Source: Sternotherus odoratus
Taxonomy: Eukaryota > Chordata > Testudines > Kinosternidae
Length of the DNA: 64,000 nucleotides
Assembly (NCBI GenBank): GCA_032164245.1
Contig: JAVMKO010000006.1
Coordinates: 33,196,319 to 33,260,318, forward strand
Direction: 5' to 3'
Below are positions 12,616 through 23,604 of the stretch, one piece after another. The notes beneath the pieces are model-generated. The model searched no databases. It was not told the DNA's origin and worked only from the letters and a program-made list of their open reading frames with translations. Positions within the stretch are counted from its first letter, which is position 1, and each line of letters begins with the position of its first letter. Position numbers and translations under genes: made by a program.

Positions 12616-13026
12616 CCGGTGAGGGGGGACGGGGGGAGCGGTGCTGACGGGGGGGGGGGGGGCACACAGCGGGGTCTGGTGACAGGGAAGCGAGGGGAGC
12701 CGGTGAAAGGCAGCGCGGGGGAAGCGAGGGGAGCCGGTGAAAGGCAGCGCGGGGGAAGCGAGGGGAGCCGGTGAAAGGCAGCGTGGGGGAAGCGAGGGGA
12801 GCCGGTGAAAGGCAGCGCGGGGGAGCCGCAGCCCCAGGGACATTTGGTGACGAGGGGCGCCGGGGCGGCCGGGTGAGGGGGGACGGGGGGAGCGGTGCTG
12901 ACGAGGGGGGGCACACAGCGGGGTCTGGTGACAGGGAAGCGAGGGGAGCCGGTGAAAGGCAGCGCGGGGGAGCCGCGGGCCAAGGGACATTGGGTGACGA
13001 GGGGAGCCGGGGCGGCCGGGTGAGGG
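12616..13026 (+). repeat. Higher-order direct duplication inside the G-rich array
   Basis: Two copies of one composite block (from 12616 and from 12871) share the order 'gtgaggggggacggggggag', 'cggtgctgacg', 'cacacagcggggtctggtga', then the 34-bp unit, then 'gggacatt' and 'ggcggccggg'. The first copy carries four 34-bp units and the second only one. Confidence 0.85.
12687..12822 (+). repeat. Four perfect-length 34-bp tandem units
   Basis: Units start at 12687, 12721, 12755 and 12789, each beginning 'gaagcgaggggagccggtga' and ending in the 'ggcagcgcgggg' block. They are essentially identical (one has 'gcgtgggg'). Confidence 0.95.
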
Positions 13027-13425
13027 GGGCGCCGCGGGGGCAGTTACCGGACTCACGAGGCTCAAAAAATTGGCGGAGCCGTGTGGGTCGCTGCGCCGCG
13101 CCCCGGCCGGGCTGCGGGCGCCTCACGTACAGCCAGGACTAGCCAGGCGCTCCACTCCGTGTCCCTGGTGTCATTCGCCTAGCCCCCCTCCCCCCCCCCC
13201 CCGCGCGCAAAGGGCAAAGGCAAAGTGTGTATATTCGCCATATAAGACGCACCAACTTCCCCCCCCCCCCGTTTTGGGAAAGAAAAAGTGCGTCTTATAC
13301 GGCGAAAAATACGGTAATCAGCTTGCATATGAACACTGTCATGAGGATGAAAATGGCTAGAGAATCATAAAAAACAGTCATGATAAAGGGGGGGAATGAA
13401 TTAAGTGAATACCACAAGAGTTGGT

Positions 13426-13525
13426 AAAAAGAACAGGAGTACTTGTGGCACTTTAGAGACTAACAAGTAGCACAAGAACTCCTATTCTTTTTATGGATAT
13501 AGACTAACATGGCTGCTACTCTGAA
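13426..13525 (+). mobile_element. Penelope-type terminal fold-back module, copy 3 (ribozyme core absent)
   Basis: A 12-bp target-site duplication 'acaagagttggt' (13414-13425 and 13526-13537) brackets a 100-bp insertion. Arms 13426-13451 and 13467-13492 are inverted repeats matching at 22 of 26 bases, and the tail ends 'ggctgctactctgaaa'. This is the sister family of copies 1 and 2, marked by 'acttgtggcac'. Only 15 bp ('tttagagactaacaa') lie between the arms, so the hammerhead core is missing. Confidence 0.8.
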
Positions 13526-14033
13526 ACAAGAGTTGGTGTTACATTCTGTATAGCATGGAGATTTTATATACCAGTTTTATATGCCATAGCCAGATTAGTT
13601 AAGTAGGCTAAGCACTAACTATATTTTAATAGGATAATAGTTTTACATATTTTTCAGGCAAAAAACTATATTAAGATAGTGTTAACATACAGAGTGATAT
13701 CAGTAATGCAGGGTGAAATATATTACAAGGATGTTCCTCCAATCAAGCATTATAAACCCAGAAATTTCAGAGTTAAGGTTAAATTTAAAAGATAATTTAA
13801 CCTAATAAACATGTTAAGGTATGGAAATGCATAGTAATGGCAGACAAACAACCCTAATTCTGCCTTGTAGTCATACTGTGCAATAACCATATGATTAGAA
13901 TTGAGGCATTTTAGCGTTTGTGGTCTCACATTAAATTAAACTGATTTTTAAAGACACACTGAATTTTTTATTTCATGCTCCTAATGGTGCAACTGGTTCC
14001 TCCATAACATGTGAATGGCATAAACACCAAGTG

Positions 14034-14116
14034 AAGAAAAGAAAAGAAAAGAAAAGAAAAGAAAAGAAAAGAAAAGAAAAGAAAAGAAAAGAAAAGAAAA
14101 GAAAAGAAAAGAAAAA
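14034..14116 (+). repeat. (GAAAA)n microsatellite
   Basis: About sixteen uninterrupted pentanucleotide units. It causes the Phe/Leu/Ser-repeat open frames on the minus strand. Confidence 0.98.
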
Positions 14117-14204
14117 GGGGATATAAATGACATGGATGAGATATAACTGAGCAAAGGAACATTTAGGGTGAAGAACAGAAGCAACTTGCTGACGATAAGC
14201 CCTT

Positions 14205-14388
14205 TTAGCTGGTGAAAAAGTCTACCGGGGGAAGGTGTTGGAGCCCCATCACTTGGGACTTTTAAAAGTGGACTAGAAACCCCCCTTGCCAACCTCCAAA
14301 AAAATGCAGTGTTGGGAACAATTCAGCACTAATATACAGATAGAGTGAATGAGACCTAATAGGTCTTTTCCGTGTTGATGTTATTCAC
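14205..14388 (+). mobile_element. CR1 LINE 3' end fragment
   Basis: 'ggagccccatcacttgggac', 'ttttaaaagtggacta', 'ggaacaattcagcact' and 'gagacctaataggtcttttc' occur in the order of the CR1 3' end. Confidence 0.75.
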
Positions 14389-14389
14389 T

Positions 14390-16220
14390 GCACTGCTGGA
14401 GGTACTGTCTTTCAGGTGATACACATAGCTTTTTATTCTTGACATTATTAAAGATCCCAGGACACTTTTCACATTAATTGGGCCCAATGTCTTGACTAAA
14501 TTCTAATTTGGACAATTAGTTTCTGGTAACTTAAAGTTCCTATGTAATGTCAACTGGATACCATAGTCTTCATGTTCAGTCCTAAACTGTTGTGAGGTAT
14601 TTCTATGGATTGTTGTCACATTCCTCCCCAGAGGTGGCTGAAAAATCCAAGCTTGCTCAACCCAACAGGTCTGAGACTACCAAATGAATATTGCTCTTTA
14701 ATGTTCTATTTCAGAGTATTTTCCACCAGTCTCTTACTCCTTCTTTGCCCTTCAGCAATCTACAATGCAAGATTTAATTTAGACATTACGTAGCAGGTTC
14801 ATATCACCAGAGTATGGGAACCCTCTATTCACCTGGCCCAATCCTCTTCCCGGACCTTTCTGCATTGGCTCAATCAGTAGCCTACAGACCTTTAACTAAT
14901 GCAAGTTTTCACAGATATTTTATAAGAAGCACACAATCAGTACGGTATTCCCCTGTACTTCCAGAGTTGTATCCTATCTGCTTCTCTATATAGCCCAAAC
15001 TTGCTTTGAACCCAAACTTGCTTGCAGCTTATTCTGCTGTCTGTGGTAGTTTGATCCACACATTAATTATATTTTCTATAAAATAAATTTCCTTTCATCT
15101 CCCTGAAAGCCCAGTCCTTTTAATATAATTACTTGTATTTTTGTGGAAAATATTTTTGTGGAGTAAAGATCTGTCTTGACATTGTCTTCCAATGGATCAT
15201 ACTTATTTTTAGTGGAGATTTTTTCCTGCAACTCCTGGTATGCAAACTTCTTTGTCTTCATGTGAATTAATGGCTAGCCTCCTGACTTTGGCACCCTCTA
15301 ATGATTCTCCATGTCATGTCATTGAGCTGACTTATGCCACCATCCCACCACTTGGAGAAATTCCTCTGATATTGAAAATGCTGATGTAATAACCACCTTT
15401 GCTTTTCTTCCTTTGACCTTCCAAGGCCTCGCTGCGAACAAATATCATTCTTCACTCAGAAGCATGAGACTAGCTCTTCAAAGAATTAAAACAAGATTGC
15501 ACCAGAAGAGCATCCACGTTTGCTACATACCCATCTTCCTAATGTTTAGATGGACTTGTTTATATCGGCTAGAAAGGAGCCTGGCAAAGGAAGAGCCATC
15601 AAGGGATGCAACTGAGGTACCATCAATGTGCACCTTCAAAAAGAGATTTAATCCTGATCTCAGGAAAGAGCATAGAGTGAGGGTTCTCACTGCGGTTCAT
15701 GAGCCACGGATGGTAATCAAAGAAGAAGACCTGTGGAGCTTTTTCTATCGCTATGGTGAAACGCCTGTTTTTCTTCAAGTAGTGTCACTTCCTGCCAGTC
15801 CTGGATCCTTTTAAGGTTTCCCCAGGCGCTATTGGACCAGTAAATCAATGCCAGAAAAATAAGCAGATGAGACTCAAAATACACAGTCTAAAGTAAGCTG
15901 AGTAAGAAGTCCCACTTCCACATAGTCACTTTTCTGAGATGTCTCACTGACTTGTCTGAGCCCAGTCTACATTTTTGTTTACCTTTATGGCTATACAGAT
16001 TTAAGCATACTGTCAATGCTCCATAAATAATAAAAATGGCCTGGAGGAGACAGGAGGAGGTGAATGGATCTTGCAAAACAGCAAGAACCCAGACAGAGTG
16101 TGAGGGATAAAATACTCAGATATCCAAGGGAGCCAGGCTCTCTCTCAGACATTCACACAGGACATGCTTACCCCTTTCCCAAACTCATCTTAGCCTAGTT
16201 TACACTCTGATTAAAATATT
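14390..16220. other. Unassigned intronic sequence
   Basis: No recognised repeat. The 133-codon frame at 15413-15814 (+) is the longest here. It lacks a recognisable domain, signal peptide or splice context and is probably accidental. Confidence 0.45.
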
Positions 16221-16221
16221 T

Positions 16222-16300
16222 TGGGCCAAATGCACAGTCAGCTCCATTGATTTCAGTGGAGTTGTACCCACTTACGCTAGTGCTCATAATTTGTCCCCTT
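16222..16300. repeat. Palindromic 'ctccattgacttcagtggag' family copy
   Basis: 'tgggccaaatgcacagtcag', 'ctccattgatttcagtggag' and 'tgtaccca' form the self-complementary core also found at 27840, 28400, 34200 and 63800. Confidence 0.55.
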
Positions 16301-17293
16301 ATCTCTGAACCTTATCTACACACCCAAGAGAGCACAGTTAGAGAATCAAGTGAGCTACAGGCTCTCCATCCATCCCTCCCATCATGTAACATGCTTTGAT
16401 GTCCCAACAAGCTATATAGTCTTTTTGTTTTAATTTAAATATCTATTGTCCCCTTTCACTCTTCTTCCATTCATTCAACATTGGGGACAGGTTGAGGAAT
16501 ATGTAATAATGAAGAGAGGACATGGTGATAAGCATCATCGTAGAACATAGATAGAAAGTGATGGTACCACTAGAAAGGACATTCTTCAAGATCTCCCCAT
16601 CACCAGCTCAACCTGTCCCGAAGCTGCCTGGTTTCAGGAATCTATGACCCATTTGCATAGTCAGAAAACTGTGTAAAATTTTAATCTAACTGTACTAGTC
16701 AAAAAACACATTAGCATTAAAAATGAATGACTTACTGAAAAGCACTGAACACCACTCAGCAACCGAGACACTTCCTTGTATCGACTAGTTCAAATGCATT
16801 CTCTGACCTGGAGCTGCAGAGGTGATGCAAATGACCTGAGAAACTGCCAGCCACTTTCTGTGTCATTAGTTCCCTAACAGGATCAACACAGCTCATTCTC
16901 CAGAGGTGAAAGGATGCCTTAAGAATAGGAGCCCAGAAATTTCAGTGCAGAAAGTCCAATGCTTCTCTAGGAAGACGCTAAACTCTATTTCCCAAAGACA
17001 GCTAAGGAACAATCAACCACAATTAACCTGTTGATTATGATAGGTGCTTGATGCAATCCTTGCTAGTAGCTCCACACTGTAATATCTCTTTTAGTGTGTA
17101 TTGTAGAATACAAGCCATGGGCCAAATTTACTCCTTGCATAATTCTGGATACTAATAGTCACAGGGATTCATAAACGGTACATCTGTAGAAACCAGCACT
17201 AACCCTACCAATATATTAGTTTATTAAAATGCTATAAAATGGGAATACATGGCTCAGACTGGATATAAAGTTTTGTATGTCAGAATCCACATA

Positions 17294-17592
17294 CAGTAGA
17301 CTCTCAATTATCCAGGATGATAGGGAAAAAATAATTCTGGTTAATAAAATCATGGATAATCACCATTCCTAGGAAATATTGGGAGTGGGGGTTGGTTCGC
17401 CAGCCACCCTGTGCCAGAGGGAGTGGGTGTTGGTTCACTGGCTGCCCTGCACCCTGGTGGGGTTGTTTTGTGTGTGTGCTTGGGGTGGCAGAAAAGCCAG
17501 AGCCGGCCCTGCGAGTTGTACATTTTTTTTTTTGACATCCTGGTTAATCCACATCCTGGTTAATCCAATCCTGGATAATCGAGAGTCTACTG
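17294..17592. mobile_element. Tigger/pogo-like MITE (Tc1/mariner)
   Basis: A 299-bp element flanked by TA (17292-17293 and 17593-17594). The 25-bp TIRs begin CAGTAGACTCTC and match at 24 of 25 bases. The terminal motif resembles vertebrate Tigger elements. Inside are a tandem pair of 'gtgttggttc'-type units (about 17376-17455) and two 'acatcctggttaatcc' units near the right end. No transposase is present. Confidence 0.9.
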
Positions 17593-17599
17593 TATCAGG

Positions 17600-18835
17600 A
17601 AACCTACAATAAATAAAATCAGTTCTTCTCTGTTCCTTACAGTTTGATGCAGGAGAGGTGGGGGGAAGTGAAGAAGGATTACATTAGAAGTCCGAACAAT
17701 ATGCAAGATGATGAAACCAGGAAAAGAGTTCACATTTCCGTTCTTCTACCTTCTTCAAAGGCAAAATATTCAGTCTCTCTGCTTCCATGGATATCTTTTA
17801 TATTCTCCTGGAAATCACTTCTCTTTGGAGCCAGCCTTGTAATATATATTTTCCATTAAAGAAATGAAAGTGAGGTATTGTTAACAAAAACCCTTTGGGG
17901 GTCAGAAAGGCAGGGGCCACAGGGGAAGATGGAGGTACGGGGAAGAAATGTAGTAGCCATGCACATTCCAAACAAAGCCTGGAGCGATCTTGTCGCAGGA
18001 TTGACAGCAGCAAGGGCACTACCTCCTAACCTCCTTACTGCCCCCACGGAGTGAAGACTGCTTCATATGCCCTACATAACCGACAGTCCCTCAGCGTGAC
18101 TGCTCATATTACAAATGACATCTCTCCAATTATATCTCAGAGCCCAGACACAGCAGTTTGTCCTTACGGCTATAGAGGCCCATTAATAACCATTCTGGGG
18201 AGCACGGTGCCTCTCGAGACACACTCCTGTCATGTGACTCCCTCTTTGATTCGAAGTTTCTGCAATCAGAGCCAAGATGCCATCTAATGTGTCAAAACAC
18301 TTATTGTTTCCTAGCCTTCCACAATATGAAACCAGAAAGCAACCCCCCTCCCAACCTAGCCTTATCAGTTAATAACACTCGCTGCCACTGAAGGCTGGGG
18401 AAATAGGAGCGCTTAGAGAAAGAACGGTGTTTAGACAGTCCTGGTGCTGCAGCAGACATCCAAATGTAGGAGGGAAACTCAAAACTTTTGGTTGAGAACC
18501 TGTCCCTAGAACCCATTGCTCCGCCAGGATATGGTTGCACAGCATCACCCATGCTGTTCAAAGATGCTCACAGATCTCCTAACCACTCTGAAGGACCGTC
18601 TCTCTTAAAGGGACAGTATCAGATAATAGAACAGCTAAGTTTACAATTAACAGAAAAACTAAATTGCTCTACAAAGTTTTACCATTAATAAACAGTTTCA
18701 TGGATTTCTGTTTCATTTCATTTTATATCGTTTGCAAGAGAATGTTTAATACAAATGCTTGCAGCTCAAACACCCAGACCCTGTACTGCACTAGAGCAGG
18801 AGAGTTGGAAAGTGAGACTAACCAGTGGGAGGGGA
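17600..18835. other. Unassigned intronic sequence with a possible conserved element
   Basis: No gene seen. The stretch 18090-18290 is non-repetitive and has several CpGs ('ctctcgagac', 'gattcgaag'), so it is a weak candidate for a conserved non-coding element. Confidence 0.4.
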
Positions 18836-18837
18836 GA

Positions 18838-19315
18838 GGATGGTCTTGTGATTAAGGCACAGGGCTGCAGGTTAGGAGACCTGGCCTCAGAATTCCTAGC
18901 TCTGATAATGACCTGTACATGACATTGGCTATGTCACTTAGGGCTGGAATGTGGCATAAATCGCTCTCTTAGCTTGCGATGAGTTGGATCTCTTCTGCTG
19001 TAAGGGGAGCTCTAGAAGTCAAAATGGAAGCCCAGCCACTGTACCACTCCTTAACAAGTTGCAGTGTGCTCCCACTCTGCTGGCTGGTGAAGGGGAAATG
19101 ACAGAGGCAAGACCCAGCAGTGGATCCTTGGGCTCCCTCAACTGCCCAGTCTCTTCCCTCCCTTGTGCATCTACACAAGAGCCAACATAGCATGGCCCAC
19201 AACCTCACCACACCTTAGTTTCCCAGTCAATAAAATAGGGATAATAATATTGACTTACCTCACAGGCAACCCTACAATAATAAATGTGGGTAAACACCTC
19301 TAGCAACCCTAAAAG
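18838..19315 (+). mobile_element. MIR-like SINE interrupted by about 250 bp
   Basis: The head ('ggtcttgtgattaaggca', 'aggagacctggcc', 'gctatgtcacttag') lies at 18838-18945. The matching 3' part ('ccttagtttccc', 'aataaaatagggataataat', 'cctcacagg') resumes at 19213. The segment between is unrelated. Confidence 0.65.
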
Positions 19316-19639
19316 ATAATTAGCAACTATTTGCAGCCCCAGACTCACAGGCATCTCTATACCAACAAGCCCATGCATGTGTGCAGTGGAGGAAACAGAA
19401 TTCTGATCAAGAAATAACTTTCAATCACGAGCTCATAGGAAGAGTATTGTGAACAAAGATTTTAAACTGTGTAGCCTAGTTTTAAGCAAAACATACAGCT
19501 TGTCACCCTTGAGATAGTTCAGATGTTTGTTTGTTTATTTATTGCTGTAGGTAACCAAAGAAATTCAGACCATATTTTGGATAATCTCCTGGCCATCGTT
19601 CACGCTTTAAAAATTGCAGCCATTCATAGGAACTATACC

Positions 19640-19975
19640 TGAAATATTATGTGTAATTCAGATCCCTATGGGTAAAGTAAGATACAGGAGGGGAAATAGC
19701 TGAGAAAACACATTGCTATGAAAAGGACAGCAAAAATGATACAGTGAAAGGGCCAGACAATAAAACATATAGGGAGCAACTGAGTGAGCTAAATTTATAT
19801 ACTGTAGAAAGGAGAAAACTCAGGAGTGATAGGATCATACTCTATAAATACCTTCAAAGTAACAATATAAATGCAGGAAGAAAATTATTCAGGAGATTGT
19901 AGAAGCTATAGCCTGAATGCAAGGGAGGCTAAATTTAGCCGAGATAAGAGGGGAAAGTTCTTTCATGTCAGACCA
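19640..19975 (+). mobile_element. CR1 LINE 3' region, diverged
   Basis: Spaced matches to CR1 ORF2/3' sequence: 'gacagcaaaaatgatacag', 'ggagaaaactcaggagtgat', 'actctataaatac' and 'gaggggaaagttctttcatg'. The reading frame is destroyed. Confidence 0.65.
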
Positions 19976-19980
19976 TAGGA

Positions 19981-20125
19981 CAGGAGTGGTCAAATCGTGG
20001 CTCACAAGACACATATGGCTCTTTTACAGTTAAAGTTTGGCTCACAGAACCCCCCCCCCCCCACCCACACACATACACACTTGCATCCCATTCTCTACCT
20101 GCCAGACTTGGTGGGGGCCTCTGCC
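19981..20125 (+). mobile_element. hAT-like non-autonomous element fragment
   Basis: It starts 'caggagtggtcaaatcgtgg' and continues 'ctcacaagacacatatggct', typical of a sauropsid hAT MITE end. A poly-C run (20050-20062) lies within it. The right terminus is not identifiable. Confidence 0.6.
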
Positions 20126-20129
20126 CAAT

Positions 20130-20245
20130 GGTAGGGTTTTCAAATGTCCTGTTCTCAACCAGAAATGTCAGCCGAAAGGGGACCTGTGCAGTGTCTGGTC
20201 AGCACTGCTGACTGGACACCAAAAGTCCAGTTACCTCAGACTCTG
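20130..20245 (+). repeat. Unnamed dispersed repeat, short copy
   Basis: 'gtcagcactgctgactggac' plus 'ccaaaagtccag' parallels the 'gtcagcaccactgactgtgc' plus 'ttaaaagtctgg' of the longer copy at 20574-20957. Two members of one family therefore sit about 450 bp apart in the same orientation. Confidence 0.65.
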
Positions 20246-20573
20246 CCACTGAGAGGGCGGGAAGAGCAGTTGCTGCTGGAGGACGAGGAATCCTGACAGT
20301 GCACAGCACTTCAGGAGCAGCGCTGGCAACCGAGCTTGCCTTCTGTGATGGCCCATCTTCTCAGCCTCCTAGGGCCCCGGCTCTCTCTGGCCCCTAACTC
20401 CAGAGACAAACACCACCACCACAGCACCCCGCTGCGCCCTTCAATGGTCCCTCACTCAGAGCTAGCACAGACATGTCTTCTCAAGCTGGCATTTACACCT
20501 CCAGCTTGAAGTGCAGATACTCCAATAGTTCTAGGTCTGTATCTACAAGATGCACCCTGGGCAAGGGGCTGAC

Positions 20574-20957
20574 AGGGTAGCCAGGTGACCGGTTTTTGAC
20601 CAGAATACCCAGCCAAAAAGGAACTCTGGCGGCTCTAGTCAGCACCACTGACTGTGCCATTAAAAGTCTGGTTGGCAGCGCAGCAGGGCTGGCTGGCTCC
20701 CTGCCCAGCTCTGCATGGCTCCCCAGAAGTGGCAACCTGTCCCTGCAGCCTCTACGTGGAGGGACAGGCAGGAGGACTCCACGTGCTGCCTCTGCCCCAA
20801 GTGCTGGTTCTGCAGCTCCTGTTGGCTAGGAAAGAGTGAGTAACAGAAGGAGGGGTGATGGAGTGAGGCGGAGGAGGTACCTCAGAAAAGGGCAGGACCT
20901 CAGGAAAGGGGAGGGATAGGTGTGAGGAAGGGTTTTTGGTTTTGTGCAATTAGAAAG
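20574..20957 (+). mobile_element. Unnamed DNA-transposon-like repeat, long copy
   Basis: It begins 'agggtagccaggtgaccggt' and ends 'gaaagttgacaaccct', giving short imperfect terminal inverted repeats (agggtagcca against agggttgtca). The interior is GC-rich and non-coding. No target-site duplication is visible. It is familiar as a sauropsid dispersed repeat but I cannot name it. Confidence 0.6.
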
Positions 20958-21628
20958 TTGACAACCCTCAATTAAACGGGTTCTGAAGCATCTCATGGAC
21001 AACTCAGTATATATCAAACAGAATCAGGCCCCTAAAGATTAGGCCTACAAAATCCATGTGGTCAGACTGCATGGCGTAAGTGGCCTTCACTGTTTCCACT
21101 ATCCAGGATGCTTCAAATATGCAATATGCAAAAGTGTGTCCTGAAGAGGGAAATTTTCTTCCTCCTACCGCCAGTTGCATAACTTGAAAAGGGCCAAAAA
21201 GGAAGCGTTAAAGTCAAGTAAACATTTTTTTCTCCTGGCTCAAGCATTGATGAGCACATTTATAAATAAGCAGCCAAATAACCTCTCCCTGAAGGACCCC
21301 CAGATGAGGTTAGGAGCAGTCACAGAACTACATCCCTAGGCTCCAATTTGAAAACCTCCCTCTAGACACCACTTTTGAGCTTACAGGGAATTTTCTCAGC
21401 CATTTTCTAATATAATCTCCTTTCCTTGAAAATGTGGTCCCAAGGTTATGAACTGCAGCCAGGAAATAGTAAGTACAGTTTGGGGCAAAATGAGGATGAC
21501 CCTTCATAACAGGTGTGAGAGACAAAGGTTTTAATATAGTCCAGACCTAACCCAGAGTTCTCAATAGAAATATTGACACAGCCCTAGCTGTTATTAGATT
21601 AGTTATTAGGAACTGCATTTCTTCAACA

Positions 21629-22345
21629 TCACAGAATCATAGAAATGTAGGGCTAAATGGCACCTCGAGAGGTCATCTAATTTAGCCCCCTATACTGAAG
21701 CAGGATTAAGTATACTTAGACTGTCCCTGACAGCGGTTTGTATAGCCGGTTTTTAAAAACCTCCAAGGATAGGCACACCACAACCTCCTTAGGCAACCAG
21801 TGCTTAACTACAAGGATAGTTAGATAGCTTTTCCTAATACCTAAGCTAAATCTCCCCTGTTGCAGACTAAGCCGGTTTTTCCTACCCTATCATTACTGGT
21901 GGACATAAAGAACAATTGATTACTGTCCTCTTTATAACAACCTTTTACATATTTGAAATCTTATGTCCCACCCACTCAGTCTTCTCTAGACTAAACATTG
22001 AATAGAGCAAGACAATTGCCTCCCATGTCTTTCATGCAACACCACAGAATTATATTAGCTTTTTTTACAACTCCATCACATTATTGACCCATATTCAGTG
22101 ATGCACTATAATCCCCAGATCTTTTTCAGCAGAACTACTGCCTAAACAGTTATTCACCATTTCATAGTTATGCGTTTGATTTTTCCTTCCCAAGTATAGT
22201 ATTTTGCACTTGTCTTTATTGAATTTCATCTTGTTGATTTCACACCAGTTCTCCAGTTTGTCAAGGTCCTTTAATTTGAATTCTAATCTTGTCTTCCAAC
22301 GTGCTTGAAACTCCGCCTGTCTTGGTGTCATCACCAAATTTTATA
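21629..22345 (-). mobile_element. CR1 LINE, 3' part of ORF2 and 3' end
   Basis: The + strand starts with the complement of the CR1 3' terminus ('cacagaatcatag') and proceeds into the coding part. The minus strand at 22095-22337 still encodes 'LDKLENWCEINKMKFNKDKC' and 'SSSAEKDLGI', characteristic of the CR1 reverse transcriptase C-terminal part. Many stops elsewhere show it is dead, and it is heavily 5'-truncated. Confidence 0.92.
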
Positions 22346-23384
22346 GGTGTTCTCTCCCATCACTGTACCACTGTCTGAATTGTTGTCCTGTGCATGGTAT
22401 TCATCTGAATTACACAGAAAGCCTTTTGGTACAAACACCTAGTCTATGTGTGTGTTCTCAGTATAGTTTTACAATTCTGTAAATAGATCAGATTATACTG
22501 GACCTTGAAAAGGATCTGCAAACACAGATGTATTGTCAGGACCAGAGATGGCCCAACGGAGAACCCAGGACACAAACACCCCAAACTACAGGAAATTCAG
22601 ATCTGGATCTAAGTTATAGGGCCTCGAGCCCATCGCTAGTCAGGATGACCTACAACAAGCATTATGTGGCTCTCTGAAGCTGTAGTCAATAATAGAGTAT
22701 CTCACCTATTCTTCAAGACTAAATATCTCTGGGTCAAGGGTTTTGATAAGATACAAGGAGCCAAATATGTGATATCAGTCTCATATGAAAAGATCTCAAA
22801 AAATAAGAGACCAGTTATAAAACAGCAGAGGACGTTTGAATTGGTGTGAAATTCCTTTCTTTACCATGTCTAATGCTTTCTTTCCCCACAGCTTCAAGAC
22901 ACTGGATTCCTAGCATCAATAACTGACAAGAGTAAAGAGTAAGCTAATACCAAATTGTTGGCTGAATTTGCGTTTAAAGTGAGTGATACACCTTGTTATT
23001 GGGTATAGGTGAGAGATATGTTGGAATGATGCTTTATCCTAGTTCAGATTATACCTGTTATACTATGTAGTACTTGTATCGCTCTCTAGGCTGCAAGTTG
23101 TTTAAATAAAGCATCTGGAATTTGAAGGTTGGAGAAAAAGATATTCCAAGATTTCTAAAGGGAATTTTACACTACAGATGCTTTATTTCCACTGGGTTTC
23201 AGATTTAATGTATGTAGGTTTATTTCCTCCTCTATTAAACACAGAGATGGAAGGGGAAAAACCTGCATCACCTGTTTAACATAAAAGCCTTTAAAATCAG
23301 CAGGATGCTTTCAGTTCAATTATGTTTTATGTACTGCGAGGTTAACTAAAGGGAGAGGCTTATTAGCACAAATAATACCACCTC

Positions 23385-23500
23385 AGGCTGTGATCCCAAC
23401 AGATTTCACAAGCTAAGCAAGGTCAGTCCCTTTCAGTATTTGAATGAAAGCTCTCTGAAGACAATTCATGTTGTAGCAGGAAATGGTGTGGACATTACAG
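23385..23500 (+). mobile_element. 5S rRNA-derived SINE fragment
   Basis: 'tcacaagctaagcaaggtca' matches the 5S rRNA middle region. It is followed by degraded 'cagtatttgaatgaaagc', where 5S has AGTACTTGGATGGGAGAC. This is another old copy of the 10870-11005 family. Confidence 0.6.
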
Positions 23501-23604
23501 TTTCCTAATAGGTACTGTTCTTACCTCTGAGATAACATTCAACAAGTTTCCCAGCATGCAGTAAGAAAGCATTCTGAAAATGATGTTGCTGAAAGGTGTG
23601 ACCC

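Larger units (their letters stand above)
11800..13060 (+). repeat. Extremely G-rich internal array of the TIR element
   Basis: The + strand holds dozens of G runs of 4-15 bases and recurring 'cacagaggatc' and 'gggtctggtgac' motifs. It is both G-rich and, past 12370, CpG-rich. Open frames of 126-297 codons on the minus strand (P/S-rich) and G/R-rich ones on the plus strand are compositional artefacts. Confidence 0.85.
11521..13316. mobile_element. 1.8-kb DNA-transposon-like element with 27-bp terminal inverted repeats
   Basis: The ends 11521-11547 and 13290-13316 are inverted repeats matching at 25 of 27 bases, starting TACCGTATTTTTCGCC, and flanked by AT on both sides (11519-11520 and 13317-13318). 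The subterminal motif 'catataagatgcacc' is repeated inside the left end. A direct-orientation copy, 'ccatataagacgcacc', lies at about 13237-13252, so the last 85 bp form a hairpin of their own. No transposase reading frame exists, so the element is non-autonomous. I recognise the 'tataagacgcacc' terminal motif as common in vertebrate DNA transposons but cannot name the superfamily. Confidence 0.8.

Noticed and set aside
12172..13065. 297-codon open frame on the minus strand, with others of 126-255 codons overlapping it
   Set aside because: Pro/Ser/Arg-rich translation of a G-rich tandem array in several frames at once; no domain, start context or splice signal.
15413..15814. 133-codon open frame, plus strand
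   Set aside because: No family resemblance to transposases or host proteins that I could recognise; length is within chance for AT-moderate DNA.
22095..22337. Conserved reverse-transcriptase-like peptide considered as an active LINE
   Set aside because: Only the C-terminal part remains and flanking frames are broken; the copy is 5'-truncated and dead.
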